From assembly GCF_000283155.1 (NCBI RefSeq), contig NW_004454175.1, positions 3,871,082-3,935,081 on the forward strand: 64,000 bases of DNA, given 5' to 3'. A program made the translations under genes and the position numbers. Of the stretch, positions 35,270-47,105 are shown piece by piece. The notes beneath the pieces were generated by a model that had not been told where the DNA came from, searched no databases, and saw only the letters and a list, made by a program, of their open reading frames with translations. Numbering within the stretch: position 1 is the stretch's first letter; each line of letters starts with the position of its first letter. Source of the stretch: Ceratotherium simum simum. Taxonomy: Eukaryota > Chordata > Mammalia > Perissodactyla > Rhinocerotidae.

Positions 35270-36015
35270 GATGAATTCATTCGTTAATTCCACATTCATG
35301 AGTCCTTCCTATACTCCATACACACTACTGGGAATACAAAGGTTTAAAAATAAAGTATTTACTCTCAAGGAACTAGTAGTCTAGTAAGGTAAAGTTATAA
35401 TAAGATAAGATGAGAAACTTAGCTGATAACCAAAGCAAGCGATCACTTAATCCAGTTTTGGGTGTGTGTGTGTTAGGGTGAAGTCTTTTCAGAGTAAGGA
35501 TTGTCTGAGTAAATCTTGAAGTTTGTGTTGGAAGTAGCCTGCCAAAGGAGAAAAAGTGTTCTTGGCAGAAAAACAATGTGTTCACAGGTAAAACAGTGAG
35601 AGACAGATTAGGGAACTGCTAGCAGTTAAGTGTGAGGAAGTGAGGATGACAGGGCTGGAGAGGCCAGTCTTTTTTTTTTTTTTTTTGTGAGGAAGATTAG
35701 CCTTGAGCTAACATCTGTTGCCAATCCTCCTGTTTTTGCTGAGAAAGATTGGCCCTGGGCTAACATCCAAGCCCATCTTCATCTACTTTATATGGGACGC
35801 CACCACAGCATGGCTTGACAAGCGGTTCATTCGTAGGTCTACACCAGTGATCTGAACCTGTGAACCCCGGGCCGATGAAGCAGAGTGCACCAACTTGACC
35901 GCTATGCCACTGGGCTGGGGAGAGGCCAGTTTTGTTTGCAGGATTTTATATGGGGCAAAACATGATTACATTTACCTTTTAGAAAGGTCACATTGGAGAC
36001 TGACTTGAAGGAGGG
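35270..36015 (-). repeat. L2 LINE fragment, split by a SINE
   Basis: It starts 'GAATTCATTCGTTAATTCC' and 'CACTACTGGGAATACAAAGG', includes 'ACTCTCAAGGAACTAGTAGTC', and resumes after the SINE with 'AACATGATTACATTTACCTTTTAGAAAGGTCACATTGG'. Antisense L2 order. Confidence 0.7.
35671..35918 (-). repeat. ERE-type SINE with 14-bp target duplication
   Basis: A minus-strand copy with two tail units. It is flanked by GGAGAGGCCAGTCT at 35657-35670 and GGAGAGGCCAGTTT at 35919-35932. Nested in L2. Confidence 0.95.
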
Positions 36016-36024
36016 TAAGCAGTT

Positions 36025-36250
36025 TAGCATATAATGGCTGGGAACAGAGACCTGAGTTTGAATTTCCACTACACAATTCTAGCTGCATGACCTTGGGCAA
36101 GTCACATAACCTCTCTTAGAGCTTCCATTCCCTCATCTGTAAAAATGAGGACAATAATTCCTGCTTTGCAGTGTTGCTGTGAGAAAATATAAAGTTAAAG
36201 GATCAAGTGCATAGTTCAATGCCAGTTACATAACTGTTCAACAAATGGCA
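36025..36250 (+). repeat. MIR SINE, nearly full length
   Basis: 'TAGCTGCATGACCTTGGGCAAGTCACATAACCTCTCTTAG', 'CCTCATCTGTAAAAATGAGGACAATAATTCC' and a 3' tail 'CAATGCCAGTTACATAACTGTTCAACAAATG'. Confidence 0.9.
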
Positions 36251-36368
36251 GATGCCATTTTCATTGAGTCCAAAGACAGGGAGATCAGTATCCTGATGAG
36301 AAGTGCTGTGACTCTGAACTAAGGCATAATATTGGGAGTAGGCAACTTATTTAAAAAAATATTAGGAG

Positions 36369-36611
36369 AAAGGGGCCGGCCTGGGGGCGTAGTGGTTGGG
36401 TTTGTGCACTCCGCCTTGGCCTGGGGTTCGTGGGCTCAGATCCCAAGCGCCGACTTATGTACTGCTTATCAAGCCATGCTTTGGCAGGCATCCCACATAT
36501 AAAGCAGAGAAAGATGGGCATGGATGTTAGCCCAGGGCCAGTCTAATGCTGCAAAAAGAGGAGGATTGGTGACAGATGGTAGCTCAGGGCTAATCTTCCT
36601 CTCACACACAC
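36369..36611 (+). repeat. ERE-type SINE with perfect 14-bp target duplication
   Basis: The head GGGGCCGGCCTGGGGGCGTAGTGG and two tail units ('GGGCATGGATGTTAGCCCAGGG', 'GACAGATGGTAGCTCAGGG') end in ACACACACA. It is flanked by AAAAATATTAGGAG at 36355-36368 and 36612-36625. Confidence 0.95.
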
Positions 36612-36625
36612 AAAAATATTAGGAG

Positions 36626-37524
36626 GTAAATTTTCCATAACTTGGTTACTGAGTGGTGGGGGAGGGAGGAATAAAGGATCACATCTTGGCTTCTGGCTTC
36701 ACTTGATATTATTTTAGCTGTCATTGGATTTAAAACTTTTAGCTTTTCTAAACAGCTTCATGTACGTTTATGTCTATTCATTGTTATGCATCTGTGATTG
36801 TAGATTTATATGCAGGTTCACATTCTTAGAACTAAGTGGATAGGGCAGGTGTTCCTTATGGTTGGATTAAGGGGCCTTGGTTTACAGCATTCAGAGAAAA
36901 ATAGTAATGTTTGTAAGGCACACTGGGGTAATGGATGAGGCTTGCCATAGCTGAAGGTGACTGGTCTGGGGGTGTCCTTTGTGGCTGCTCCATAGACGGC
37001 AAGCACAACTGTAACCCATTGATGGCATAGATTATAATGGGTAGAAAGCTCTAGTGTTTGGTTCAGGGTTAGGTGTGGCTAGTGGTAAAATCTAGTCCTG
37101 TACGACTGTTTTAAAGTTTGAATCAAAATATAAGGGAACACAAAAAGCTGTATTAGATGGAACATCAAAAGCTTCCTCAGAGAGTGATCTATGTGATATA
37201 CTGTTCATGGGAACCTAGGTCTCCCTTTTGCTTCCTACTGCTTGGCTGGGCCTCAGTTTGTCAGCTGCAGAGCTGAGCCTAAAGGGAAGGCAAATGATGG
37301 AGCAAGAAGGAATTAGTATGTATATCTAATAAAGTGTGAGTGTGACTGCATGTCAGTTATTTTGGAATTGTTTGTGATGTGTGTTATTTGTATAACTCCT
37401 TTTTTTAAATTACCTTGGATGATGTCATTGGTTGTAATTCTTTTATCTCATGGCTGGTTATCATCATGGAATTGGAGGAGTGACTTCTTGAAACTCCATG
37501 TTTTCATTCCTCTTACAAAATAGT
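36626..37524. other. Intronic DNA, nothing recognised
   Basis: No exon or named repeat seen. Confidence 0.4.
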
Positions 37525-38000
37525 CATGCATATGTTCATTTACTCAACATTTATAGAGTAGTTGCTTTATGACAGGTATTGTCCTGGGCACTGGAGGTAA
37601 AGAGAAGAATAATAGTCCTTGGCCTCAAAGAATTCACAGTCTGGCAAGGGAGATACACAATCTAGTAGAGTTTGAGTAGAGCCATTGTAGATACAGATAC
37701 AGATGTAGCACAAAGGAAAGAAAGTGATGTATTCTGTCTAATCTAGGGGGTCAGGGGAAGCTTCTGGAGGCAGTTTTAAAATATGGATGATAGTGTGGCA
37801 GGTTGGTTGGATGGTGAGGAGAGTTTGTATTCAGGCACAGGGAATAGCATATGGCAAAACAAGGGAGCAGGAAAGTGCATATTGTATTTAGACAGCTAAA
37901 CAATTCAGTATTGGTAGAGGTGGGAGTAAAGTGAAGAGAGGAGGGCACTGGCAGCTCACAGAGGCCTTTGGCCTGTAGGTTATCAGTCCATTCATTCATT
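37525..38000 (-). repeat. L2 LINE fragment
   Basis: 'TTCATTTACTCAACATTTATAGAG', 'TATTGTCCTGGGCACTGGAGG', 'AAGCTTCTGGAGGCAG' and 'CAGGGAATAGCATATGGCAAA' in antisense L2 order. Confidence 0.78.
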
Positions 38001-38050
38001 CACTTATTCATTTACTCATTCATGTTTGAATGCATTTACTCATGCATGTT
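37985..38050. repeat. (TTCA/CATT)n simple repeat
   Basis: Imperfect TTCATTCATTCACTTATTCA units, followed by a short repeat of 'CATTTACTCATGCATGTTTGA'. It sits at the junction of two L2 pieces. Confidence 0.8.
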
Positions 38051-38560
38051 TGAGTGCTTACTATGCAATATATAACAGTGAACAAAAACGCTGCCTTTAT
38101 GGTCTTGTATTCTAATTGGAGTGGAGATAGTGAACAAACAAGTAATATAGTATGTCAGATAGTAATAAATGTAATGAGGAAAAATGAAGCAGCTGAGGGG
38201 GCTAAGTGATGGAGAACCCTTGAAGGAATTGAGCTGGGCAGGGATATTGATCAGATTGGGTTTTGGTTTGAGAGAAATCACTCCAGCTGCAGTGTTCACA
38301 AAAGATTGGAGAAGAATGAGGATGGACATAGGGAGATCACTTAGGGGAGGCTGTTGCAGCAGAACAGGTGAGGAATAATGAAGGATTAAACCAAGATGAT
38401 GGCAGTGAGAATAGAGAGGAAAGGATGAATTTGAGTTTTGGAAGTTAGTGTGTTAGGTAGTACTTAAAATTATGTTACTAAATGCCCTGGGAGTTTGGAG
38501 ACAGTGAAAATAGAAAAGGGATGATAGCGTCCTGAGGAATGTGGACGTTTAAGAAGGCTG
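38051..38560 (-). repeat. Second L2 LINE fragment
   Basis: 'GAGTGCTTACTATGCAATATATAACAGTGAACAAAAACGCTGCC', 'GAACAAACAAGTAATATAG', 'AGAAATCACTCCAGCTGCAGTGTTCAC' and 'GGAGGCTGTTGCAG' follow antisense L2. It repeats L2 positions already present in the previous piece, so it is a separate insertion in the same orientation. Confidence 0.78.
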
Positions 38561-39379
38561 ACCGATCAATACCTGTTGCACTTGTCACATGGTCTCCTAT
38601 GAATTGGTTCTAATTACTTCTATCCAGGAACATGTATTCTCATTATTTGAAGTTGCTGAGCAGAGTTTTGAGGCTGATGGTTTACTTTTGGACCCTCCTT
38701 TTTTCTTTAAGAGCATGTTACTCCATGAACAGTTTCTTTTTGATCTTACTTCTGAATGCAGTTTTAGATTCTTAAAAATCATAGTAAATGTCAGTTAAGT
38801 ATGTGACATTTTTATGCCTTGGTTTTGGATTTTTTCAGTGTCTTTTTTAAAGCTATTATGTTTTGAAAAAGAGAAGGAAAAAATCCCTTGTTGACATCTG
38901 CCCCTCCATACTGATAACTGCTTTCCCAGTTGTAAATTTTGGCTCCAACCTCAGTGTGGTTTGCGTTAGTCAGAACTGTTTTATGGCAGTTTTTACAGAG
39001 GTTATAAACTCTTCTGGTTCAGATCAAAGGAATTTCTGAGTAAGAATGCTACTTATTGTTTAATTTACTTGCTTATACTGTCTTTATACACACTATTCTT
39101 TAAAAAGTAATGTATTATTTAACATCTGCCAGAAGCCTTGGTAGATGTTTTCCAGAAGGAAAAAAGCTGAGTTAACCTCTTATAAGTGTTTCCCAGGAGG
39201 GCATTCTGGAGCCTGTAAGAGCTGATGCATTTCTGCAGCAAGGTTATTTGCGGAAGTGACCTGACTTATGACTTAGCACCATTTGGCAAAATTAGAGCTT
39301 ATTTTAGTAGTTATGCTGAATGACATACTTAGCTTACTTTGAGTTCCTGGCTAGGAATTGTAGTGATAGTAGTAATAGT
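38561..39379. other. Intronic DNA, nothing recognised
   Basis: Complementary open frames at 38589-38798 have no family resemblance. Confidence 0.4.
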
Positions 39380-39590
39380 TTTAGTTTAACTCCTGATGTG
39401 CCGGACACTGTGCTGAGGCTTTATATACATTATCTCATTTAATTCTCACAACAGCTCTGAAAAGTAGGTGATACTATATGTATGTCACAGGTGAGGAAGT
39501 GGACGCTCAGAGAAGTTAATTTGTCTTAAGGTCATGCAACTACAAAATAAAAGAGACAGCGTTTCACCTCTGACCTGTCTTACTCGACAA
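39380..39590 (-). repeat. MIR SINE
   Basis: 'GGACACTGTGCTGAGGCTTTATATACATTATCTCATTTAATTCTCACAAC' followed by 'GTGAGGAAGTGGACGCTCAGAGAAGTTAA' is antisense MIR. Confidence 0.85.
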
Positions 39591-40300
39591 CTCTTGTTCC
39601 TTCCCCCTATGCAGTATTACTGCGCTTGATGTTGTTTTCTGAGTTGTTGTTCATCAAGTTACTTTCTTTGTCACGACAAGTTTCAAACCTTTTATGATTA
39701 AGTAGATCCTGATCAAATATAGTGTCGTATAGTTAAGAAGGCATTAGTTTATATTGTACTTACTGAACAAATTATAAAATATGTGATCCTGTCAAAACGA
39801 AATTCACAATTTAAGAAATTATAATGCATGGTTTAAAAAGATAGCCCAGCCTGTTTCTGTTTGTGAGTAAATTTTACTATTTCACTTGTGGGAGAAGACA
39901 GTGTTGAGACTAAAAGGAAAAGAGGAGGAGAATGTGGAAGACTTAAGATCAGAGGAGAAGGAAGGAAAAGAGAAGAGGTCATGGAAGATTTACTGCTCAG
40001 CTATAAGTTAACTATCTTTGGGCTGTGAATCAACAAGAAACCCTGAAGGCTTAATCTCCATGATTATTTGGTATCATACTTCCCTTAGATTGCAAGTTCA
40101 TTTTGAGATGAACCACGCTTTCTGCAAATAGGCTTCCCTATGTCAGGAAGTTACTTACTATAGAACCATCTACCTCTGGTCACTTAATAAAAATATCTAG
40201 GAATAAATTAAGTGGTCTGTTTTTAGACTGCAGAGAAGTGGAGTGGTGTTGTAGTCAGATGAGATACTTTATGGAACACTTGGCTCTAATTACTCCTTTC
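39591..40300. other. Intronic DNA, nothing recognised
   Basis: A purine-rich stretch lies near 39915-39975. No exon found. Confidence 0.4.
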
Positions 40301-40314
40301 AGTTTTCTTTTCTT

Positions 40315-40552
40315 TCTTTTTTTTTTTTTTTATGAGGAATATTAGCCCTGAGCTAACATTGGATGCCAATCCTCCTCTTTTTGCTGGGGAAGATTGGCCC
40401 TGCGCTAACCTCTGAGCCCATCTTCCTCTACTTTATGTGGGATGCCGCCACAGCATGGCTTGGCAAGCAGTACGGGTATCTGAACCTGTGAACCCCGGGT
40501 CGCTGAAGTGGAGTGCGCAAACTTCACCGCTACGCCACCAGGCCAGCCCCCT
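40315..40552 (-). repeat. ERE-type SINE
   Basis: A minus-strand copy with two tail units and a head ending CCACCAGGCCAGCCCC. AGTTTTCTTTTCTT at 40301-40314 and GGTTTTATTTTCTT at 40555-40568 are a diverged target duplication. Confidence 0.93.
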
Positions 40553-40568
40553 AGGTTTTATTTTCTTG

Positions 40569-41589
40569 TTATTGAAAAAATAACTTCTGCTATTTAACAG
40601 ATTAGTGTGTTAATTTCAACCCCAAACCAAATAAAAGGATCCTGAATAGAGTTTACTCTTCTGACATAAAGTAGTAATCACCCTCCCCCCATTAGTGCTC
40701 TCTTTTATTTGTTAGGCTTTGGGGCTAATATTTATATATCACTGCCCCACATCTGAGTTCAAAATCAATTGAGAAGTAAGACACAGAATATAGATAGATG
40801 GAGGTAAAAATGTCAGCTTTATTACTGATACAGCTGGTTGGAAATATGGCTTAGATCTGGACTACCTAATATTTACCCTGACTTAGATAGACTCAGTCAC
40901 AGGCAGTGCTGGACTATAGAAGGCCTCCTCTGCAAGGGCGGAGCCATCTCCATCTCCAGTAAGCCCCAGCAGGGCCCTGAGAGACTAGAGTATGACCTCT
41001 CTGTAGCAGACAGATTCTAAAGAGAGAGAAAGGGCTGACCCCAGCTGCTTGGTACCTCCTCTAAGAATTCACTAACTTAAATTTTTCTCAGGAGTAAATC
41101 ACTCCTTCCGTAAGAAAAAGTGAGTGTGTGAGGGCTGGGGATAGGCCAGGATTGTTACTCTTGCAGAAGTCCCTCCACATTGGAAACTGGAGGCTGGAGA
41201 ATGAAGATATTGCCGGAATGTTTGGAATGTTTTTGAAGAAATTAAGGGAAAGGGCTGAAAACTTTCTGGTAGGTAAACAGTCTTCCACCTGCATCATTTG
41301 CATTTGTTATCCCCATTGCCTACTGAATGCATTACAGTTGCCTTGGTATGGCAGTCAAGGTCCTTCAGGAGGATCTGTTTTTCTAGGCTTATCTCTTATT
41401 TCCTTTATACCTACTTTGTACTCTGAATAGCAGAATTACTGCTATTCCCGGAACATGCCCTTCCCTTTCCCTTCACTTTCTTTGGTATGTTAGTGTTTCC
41501 CAAAGTGTAGTGCATATAGCATTGCTGGTCCATTGGGATGGTACATGGATTAAAAGCTAACTTGGATGGTTATAAATGTTTGTATATAT
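40569..41589. other. Intronic DNA, nothing firm
   Basis: A short 'TTTCCCAAAGTGTAG' patch near 41497 may be the end of a hAT fragment. The 100-codon open frame at 41128-41430 has no family features. Confidence 0.35.
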
Positions 41590-42055
41590 ACTTAACTATT
41601 TTTTGTTAAACTTTATTGAATTATTACATAATTTATTATGAAAGTAAATGTACAAATCATAAGTTTATAGCTTAATTACTTTTCACAAAATGAACACATC
41701 CATCTTATTAGTATTTAGATTAGAAAATAACATTACCAGTACACCAGAGGCCCTCTTCATGCTCCTTTCCAATGCCTCCTCCCATCAGGATCACCACTAC
41801 CTTGACTTCTAACACTGTAGTTTGGATTTGCTTGTTTTGAACTTTCTATAAATGGAATCATATAATGGAATCATACAGTGTGTACTCTTTTGTGTCTGCT
41901 TCTTTCCCTCAGTATTATGTTTATGATATTCATCCTTGTTGCGTCTAGTTTTATTTTGTTCATCCTCATTGCTGAATATTGGGTGGATATATATCACAAG
42001 TTTATCCCTTCTGTCGTTGATGGGCATTTTGGTGGTTGCTAGTTTTAGGTTTGAA
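41590..42055 (-). repeat. Old L1 fragment (antisense)
   Basis: 'GAACTTTCTATAAATGGAATCATATAATGG', 'CTGCTTCTTTCCCTCAGTATTATG' and 'GTTGATGGGCATTTTGGTGGTTGC' follow the antisense L1 3' UTR and ORF2-end sequence. Highly diverged. A small local duplication of 'ATGGAATCATA' is visible near 41853-41876. Confidence 0.65.
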
Positions 42056-43025
42056 TAGTTATTTATTTTAATATGAAGTACATATCAAACCAGTGTTTTT
42101 ACAGATATTACTGCATAGAAATAGGCTAAAATAATTAAAATAGTATTTAGTATTTCATATGTTCAATTTTCTTAAGTACGTCAATTATCTGAGGAAATAG
42201 AGAAAATGCTCCTAGGTACTAAATCATTCTTATAGACATATTAAATTGAATTTGTAAACACAATGACCTTGAAGTCTTTGCAGTGTTCAAATGTTATTTA
42301 TGAACTTATAAGATTTCAGTTTAAAATCACAAGTCTAAATCTATTACTCAATTACATATTTTAAATTTGTTACGTCAGTCATTCTTACAGACCAGATTCT
42401 CTTAAATTTTCTAAGTATATAAAAGATCCGTTATTGCATAGCTTTCTTAAAACAAAAACATTAACATCCAATTTTGATTCTCTTAAGCATTTATACATTT
42501 AATTCTAGATCTTTCTGTAGTTGAAATATGCTTGCTTACTCATTAAGGAAGACTGTTACCGTTTTAGGTAACTGCAGTTACTTTTGACAGGGATTTCTGC
42601 CTCTCGGGTGAGATTTGGAGCTGTAGCTATAATCTTATCACTTCCTAAGAGAACTGTTGTATTGCATGTAATATTTGGCCTTGCCAGCTCATCTGAAGTT
42701 ACTAACTAGAGGTGTGGGTCAGGATGCTGACCAAATTCTTGTTGGCAACTTCACTGGGACTCTCCAAACTCTATTTATAGTTGCCATGTCAGCGACCTCA
42801 TACCATCAAGTGGGAAGTATTCACATATCCCAGCACCTTGTAATCAAGTAATATGAATTATTTAATTTGTTATGTTCACAGTTTGCGACTCCCACTCAGA
42901 TTGATTATGTGGTTGGATTTTGCATTTTCTTCTAAAGATGTTTGAACTTTACAGTAATCCAGCATCAGAGATATTAAAATGACACCCACTTGAATTTCAT
43001 TCTGCTGTCAACTCAAATTTTGTAA
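42056..43025. other. Intronic DNA, nothing recognised
   Basis: AT-rich; no exon found. Confidence 0.4.
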
Positions 43026-43230
43026 ATCACACTGTCCACTAGAGCTTTCTCTGTTGATGGAAATGTTCTGTAATCTGCACTGTCCAATATGGTAGCCACT
43101 AACGCATGTGGCCATTAAGTACTTGAAATATGGCTAGTGTGACAGAGGAGCTGAATTTTAAATTTGATTTAGTTTTAATTAATTTAAATTTAAATAGGCA
43201 CGTGTGTCTCGTGATATTGGTCAGCACAAC
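43026..43230 (+). mobile_element. MER3-like hAT non-autonomous transposon (second copy)
   Basis: 'CACACTGTCCACTAGAGCTTTCT' at the left end is followed by 'GATGGAAATGTTCTGTAATCTGCACTGTCCAATATGGTAGCCACTAACGCATGTGGCC'. The right end is 'GATATTGGTCAGCACAAC'. Its internal order is the reverse complement of the copy at 7972, so its orientation is opposite relative to that copy. Confidence 0.78.
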
Positions 43231-43429
43231 TATAGATTGAAACCCAGCTCATTATCTGTCCTTTCTTGTTCCCAAATGAAGTTACTTTTCTGGGTTTTCT
43301 TTTTAGTGTTAGCACCAGTCCTATAGTTACATCCTTCAACCCTTACTCTTGAGCTTCTTTTCATTCTTTTCTTTTAAGATTGAACTCTATTTTGAATTAA
43401 TTTATTCAAATTAATAGTTAATTCTGCAG

Positions 43430-43620
43430 TCACCCTGCTGCTCTTATACATGTTTATCTTATCTGATCCTCACAACCACCCATTTTACAGATCAGTAACT
43501 AAAGTTCATAGACACTTGCCAGAGAATAGTCACTTGCTAGCTAGTAAGTGGTAGTGCTTGGATTTGAATCCAGGTCTTTTATCTCAAGGCTAGAGCTTTT
43601 TCCTTGAAACTATACTGATA
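43430..43620 (-). repeat. MIR SINE
   Basis: 'GATCCTCACAACCACCCATTTTACAGATCAGTAACTAAAG' and 'TAGCTAGTAAGTGGTAGTGCTTGGATTTGAATCCAGGTC' are antisense MIR. Confidence 0.88.
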
Positions 43621-43664
43621 TCACCAAGTCCTTTTCATTTTTCCTTCACAGTCTTTCTCACATC

Positions 43665-44090
43665 CGTTTTGTGCATTGAACAAGTATTTACCCGTCACTT
43701 GTGTTCTAGGTGCTTGGGCTACATCAGTGAACAAAATGGACAAAGATCTCTGCCTTTGTGGAGCTTACATTCTAATGGGTGAAATGGAAAATTAACTAAA
43801 CTTAAGAAATAAGTATAAATTATTAAGTGTGTTAGAAGGTGATAAGTGCTGTGGAAAAAAGAGAAAGTGGAGCAGAGTGAGGAGGTAGAGTTCAAATTTT
43901 AAATAGGAAGTCACTGGAGAACATGACGTTTGAGCAAATATTTGAAGGAGATGAGAGAGTTTAGCTATATGGATATCTAGTTGAATGAGTGTTCCAGGTA
44001 AAGGAATAGTATGTGCAAATACCCTAACGGGAGGCACACGTGTAGTGTATTAGGAGAGTAACAGAGAGACTGCTGTAGCTGGAGTCAGTT
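43665..44090 (-). repeat. L2 LINE fragment
   Basis: 'TGTTCTAGGTGCTTGGGCTACATCAGTGAACAAAATGGACAAAG', 'GGTGATAAGTGCTGTGG' and 'GTTTGAGCAAATATTTGAAGGAG' match antisense L2. Confidence 0.85.
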
Positions 44091-44499
44091 CATAACCCTC
44101 CACCCCCAACCATTGTTTAAAGTCTGTGCCCTTTAAACCTCAGCTTCTGATTTACCTGTCTCGTCTGTCTTAGGTAAGGTCTCTTATTTCATGCCACATT
44201 TTCTGGCTTCCCCACCATTCCTTGTGCCATTCTCTGGAAGACCTTTGCTTGTTTGACACCAGACTTCAGGGTCTGTTGTTTTGGGGATCTTTTCATTTTA
44301 TTTTTGAGAATTGTGGGGAGGGGGTATTGGACTGTTGTCTGTTTTTTCTCCCCCGTGATTTCTCATGTTATGAACAGGAACTCTAAAATCATACTGTTAA
44401 GTATCATGTGATGTAATATCTAGGCTTGGAGCCTTTAATTCAGGTAAATCAGCTAGATACTCTCTTGCCATCTCCTCACCTGTTTGAAATGTCATCTAC

Positions 44500-44950
44500 C
44501 CAAGTTTGCTGGCAATTTATTCAGTGTTTTCTATGTGCTAAGCACTGGGGAGGATTAGTACGTAGTTTTTGCCTTTTGGGACTTGCAGATCTACTAAGGA
44601 AGACTGATGAGTCTTCTGTTACTGCAGGGGGCTAAGTGCTGTAGCAGAGGTATGGGAGGAGAATGGTGACTGGTACAGCAATGGAAGGGCAAAGAAACAT
44701 AGATTAGAAGGGTTGGGAGAGTACTAGTTTATGTCAAGATGTCGTGCAAGAATTCTTAAATCCGAAGGTGAAAACATTGATGAGAGCATTTGGATGAAAA
44801 TAGAACCAGAAGAATTAGGGTAGGAGAATGTGGCCAATGTAACGAAGTTTATAAAACTGGTATGGCAGTTGGCTATAGTAATGATAGGGGCCTTCAGCTA
44901 TGTGGATAGCTTTTAGAAGTCTTATTCTGATAGCAACAGAACATCTGACA
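44500..44950 (-). repeat. L2 LINE fragment
   Basis: 'TTTATTCAGTGTTTTCTATGTGCTAAGCACTGGGG' then 'GGGGCTAAGTGCTGTAGCAG' and 'CTTATTCTGATAGCAACAG' follow antisense L2, more diverged. Confidence 0.65.
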
Positions 44951-46379
44951 GTTATTTTACAATTTTAAAAAAATGGCAGGATAAATAATTTATTATGAAA
45001 TGTTATACATTTTTGTATAACACCTCTATTCAGATGGCTCATACTGTTTGGGCAAATCCCTCTATATGAGGTGATAAACTTTAAGGATTATGATGTCAGC
45101 AATTCTCTTTTTCTCCCAACATATTATTTTTTAAAAAATTAAACATATTGCAAAGTTGAATTTTATAATAAAACACTTATATACCAACCACCTAGATTCT
45201 ACCATTAACATTTTACTTGCTTTGTTATCACGTATCTACCATGAATCTGTCCTTTTCTCCATCTAATAGTAGTTTATCTTATTTTTGATGAATTTTAAAG
45301 AAAATCAGTAGCTTCATTTTTGAAGTAAAATCTCCTATATTAGCTTTCATCATTATTGGGAGAACTTTTAAGTTAATATCTCTAACTCTTCAATTTCCAT
45401 TTTCACATTTTTAATTATTGGACGTTTCTAGCTGAATGTCTTGGTGTTTTGACATAGTGACAATCTCTTTTTGAAGTAAAATTTCAAAATATATTTTTGA
45501 AGTAAAATGTTCTACTTTCATTCTTGTATATCGTTCTCGATTTCCGGAGAGTATTTTGTCTGCTTTGTCTTCACAAAGTATTTGTAGCTTCCCAGCATGA
45601 CTATTAAACTGCTAGTCTGATTTTGATTTTATTTCCAAGTTCTTACCTGCCATCTGGGATTATTTTCAGAAACTACTTTCTAGTTTGCTTTGCCTGCCTT
45701 CAGATTTTATAGAAGTGGTAACCTTTTTAAAAAAGGAATTCTTCTTTTTTTAGTGTGTGTATTAATTAGGACTTTTGGTTACAAGTATTAATTAATTTGA
45801 GAAGCAGAAAAGGAGAATTTATTATAAGAGTACAGGGACACCAAAGAATCCAAGAGCAGGAATGAAGCTTGGCCGCAGGATAGAATTAGAACTAAGAACC
45901 AGAAAGCCATCATGTTTCTTGCTAGCAGCGCTTCTGGCTACTATCTGCTGCGTGTTGCTCTAAGCAGATCAGCCTTTTCTGCTATTCTGTCCAAATGGTA
46001 AAATATGGCCACCCCGTTCCTCCCAGATATTCAGCCAACAGCAGAGAATAATTGAACCCCCTTGTTCCCAAAAGCTGGGTCACGTGTCTGCGTTGTTCTA
46101 GTCAGCTATTGCCTGGAAAGAAGTGGTGATGATCTTAGTACAAAAATAGATGCCCAGGCAGCTAAGTGAGCTGAACTAACTCTGGCTATCATGCATTGAA
46201 AGATGTCACAGTCAGATCATCTTTTCATCTTTTTTGATGATTCCATCTCCAGAATCTTGCTCCATGAATTATCCTGTTTATTTTCCTCTTGAGTCTTTTT
46301 TTCTTTGTTGACGTTTCCTTCTTCTTAAAAGCATGCTCAGATAACTTTTTGAAATTTTCTGCCGATATCATCTTTTGAA
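44951..46379. other. Intronic DNA with weak old-repeat traces
   Basis: Around 45120-45260 there is an old LINE-like patch ('ACTTATATACCAACCACCTAGATTCTACC'). The 15-mer TTTTTGAAGTAAAAT recurs at about 45317, 45468 and 45494. About 45755-46170 ('GGAGAATTTATTATAAG' to 'GGGTCACGTGTCTGCG') resembles an old mammalian repeat I cannot name. No exon was found. Confidence 0.35.
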
Positions 46380-47105
46380 ACGGCCCTCTTAAAAGACATC
46401 AATAACCTAATTATAAAATCTATAGTCATCCTCTTGACCAATTCCCAATACCTGGTAGATATTCTTATCTCTTTCGTTAGCTCCCGTGTTATTGCACTAT
46501 CCTGGTTTTCTTCTTACCCTTCCTACCTTCCTAGCTGTGCCTTTGCTGACTTTTTCTTCCTTCTGTTTACTAAATTTACAAATGCTTAAGATTTTAGTCC
46601 TTTCTTTTGCATTTTCTTCCTTAATAATCTCATCTACTTGAACTATATTGGCTTTTACCATTAGTAGGGGAACTTTTAAATTAATATTTCTAACTCTCTC
46701 AACCTCCATTTTCATATTTTTAGTTACTGAGCATTTCTATCTGAATGTCTTGCTGGTTTCTCCATTCTAGCATGCATGTATAAGGCCATTATTTTATCCT
46801 TCAATCCCAGTACTCCACTATTTCTATTTACTTCCACCATTTTTAGACACTCAAGTGCAACATCCCAGTCATAAATAAGGCCTTGCTGATCTCTGTTTCC
46901 TCTCCCTTATCCAGTCTGTTGACAAATCAGATAGATTCTGTCTATTAGCTGTAATTCTCAAGACACTTTTTTTCTCCCATTGACATTAACCTAGATGAAA
47001 TCTTAACTGTGTCACATCTAGTCTGGTCTACCTTTCTTTATTTTCTCTCCTTCAAATGATTCTCATTGCACTACCAGACCAGTCTTTGTTCAGAGAAAGT
47101 GTGAG
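46380..47105 (+). repeat. L2 LINE fragment (sense)
   Basis: 'CACTATCCTGGTTTTCTTCTTACCCTTCCTACC' (RT-coding region), 'AATAATCTCATCTACTTG', 'GAGCATTTCTATCTGAATGTCTTGCTGG' and 'CTTATCCAGTCTGTTGACAAATCAGATAGATTCTG' are in L2 sense order. No intact frame. Confidence 0.7.
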
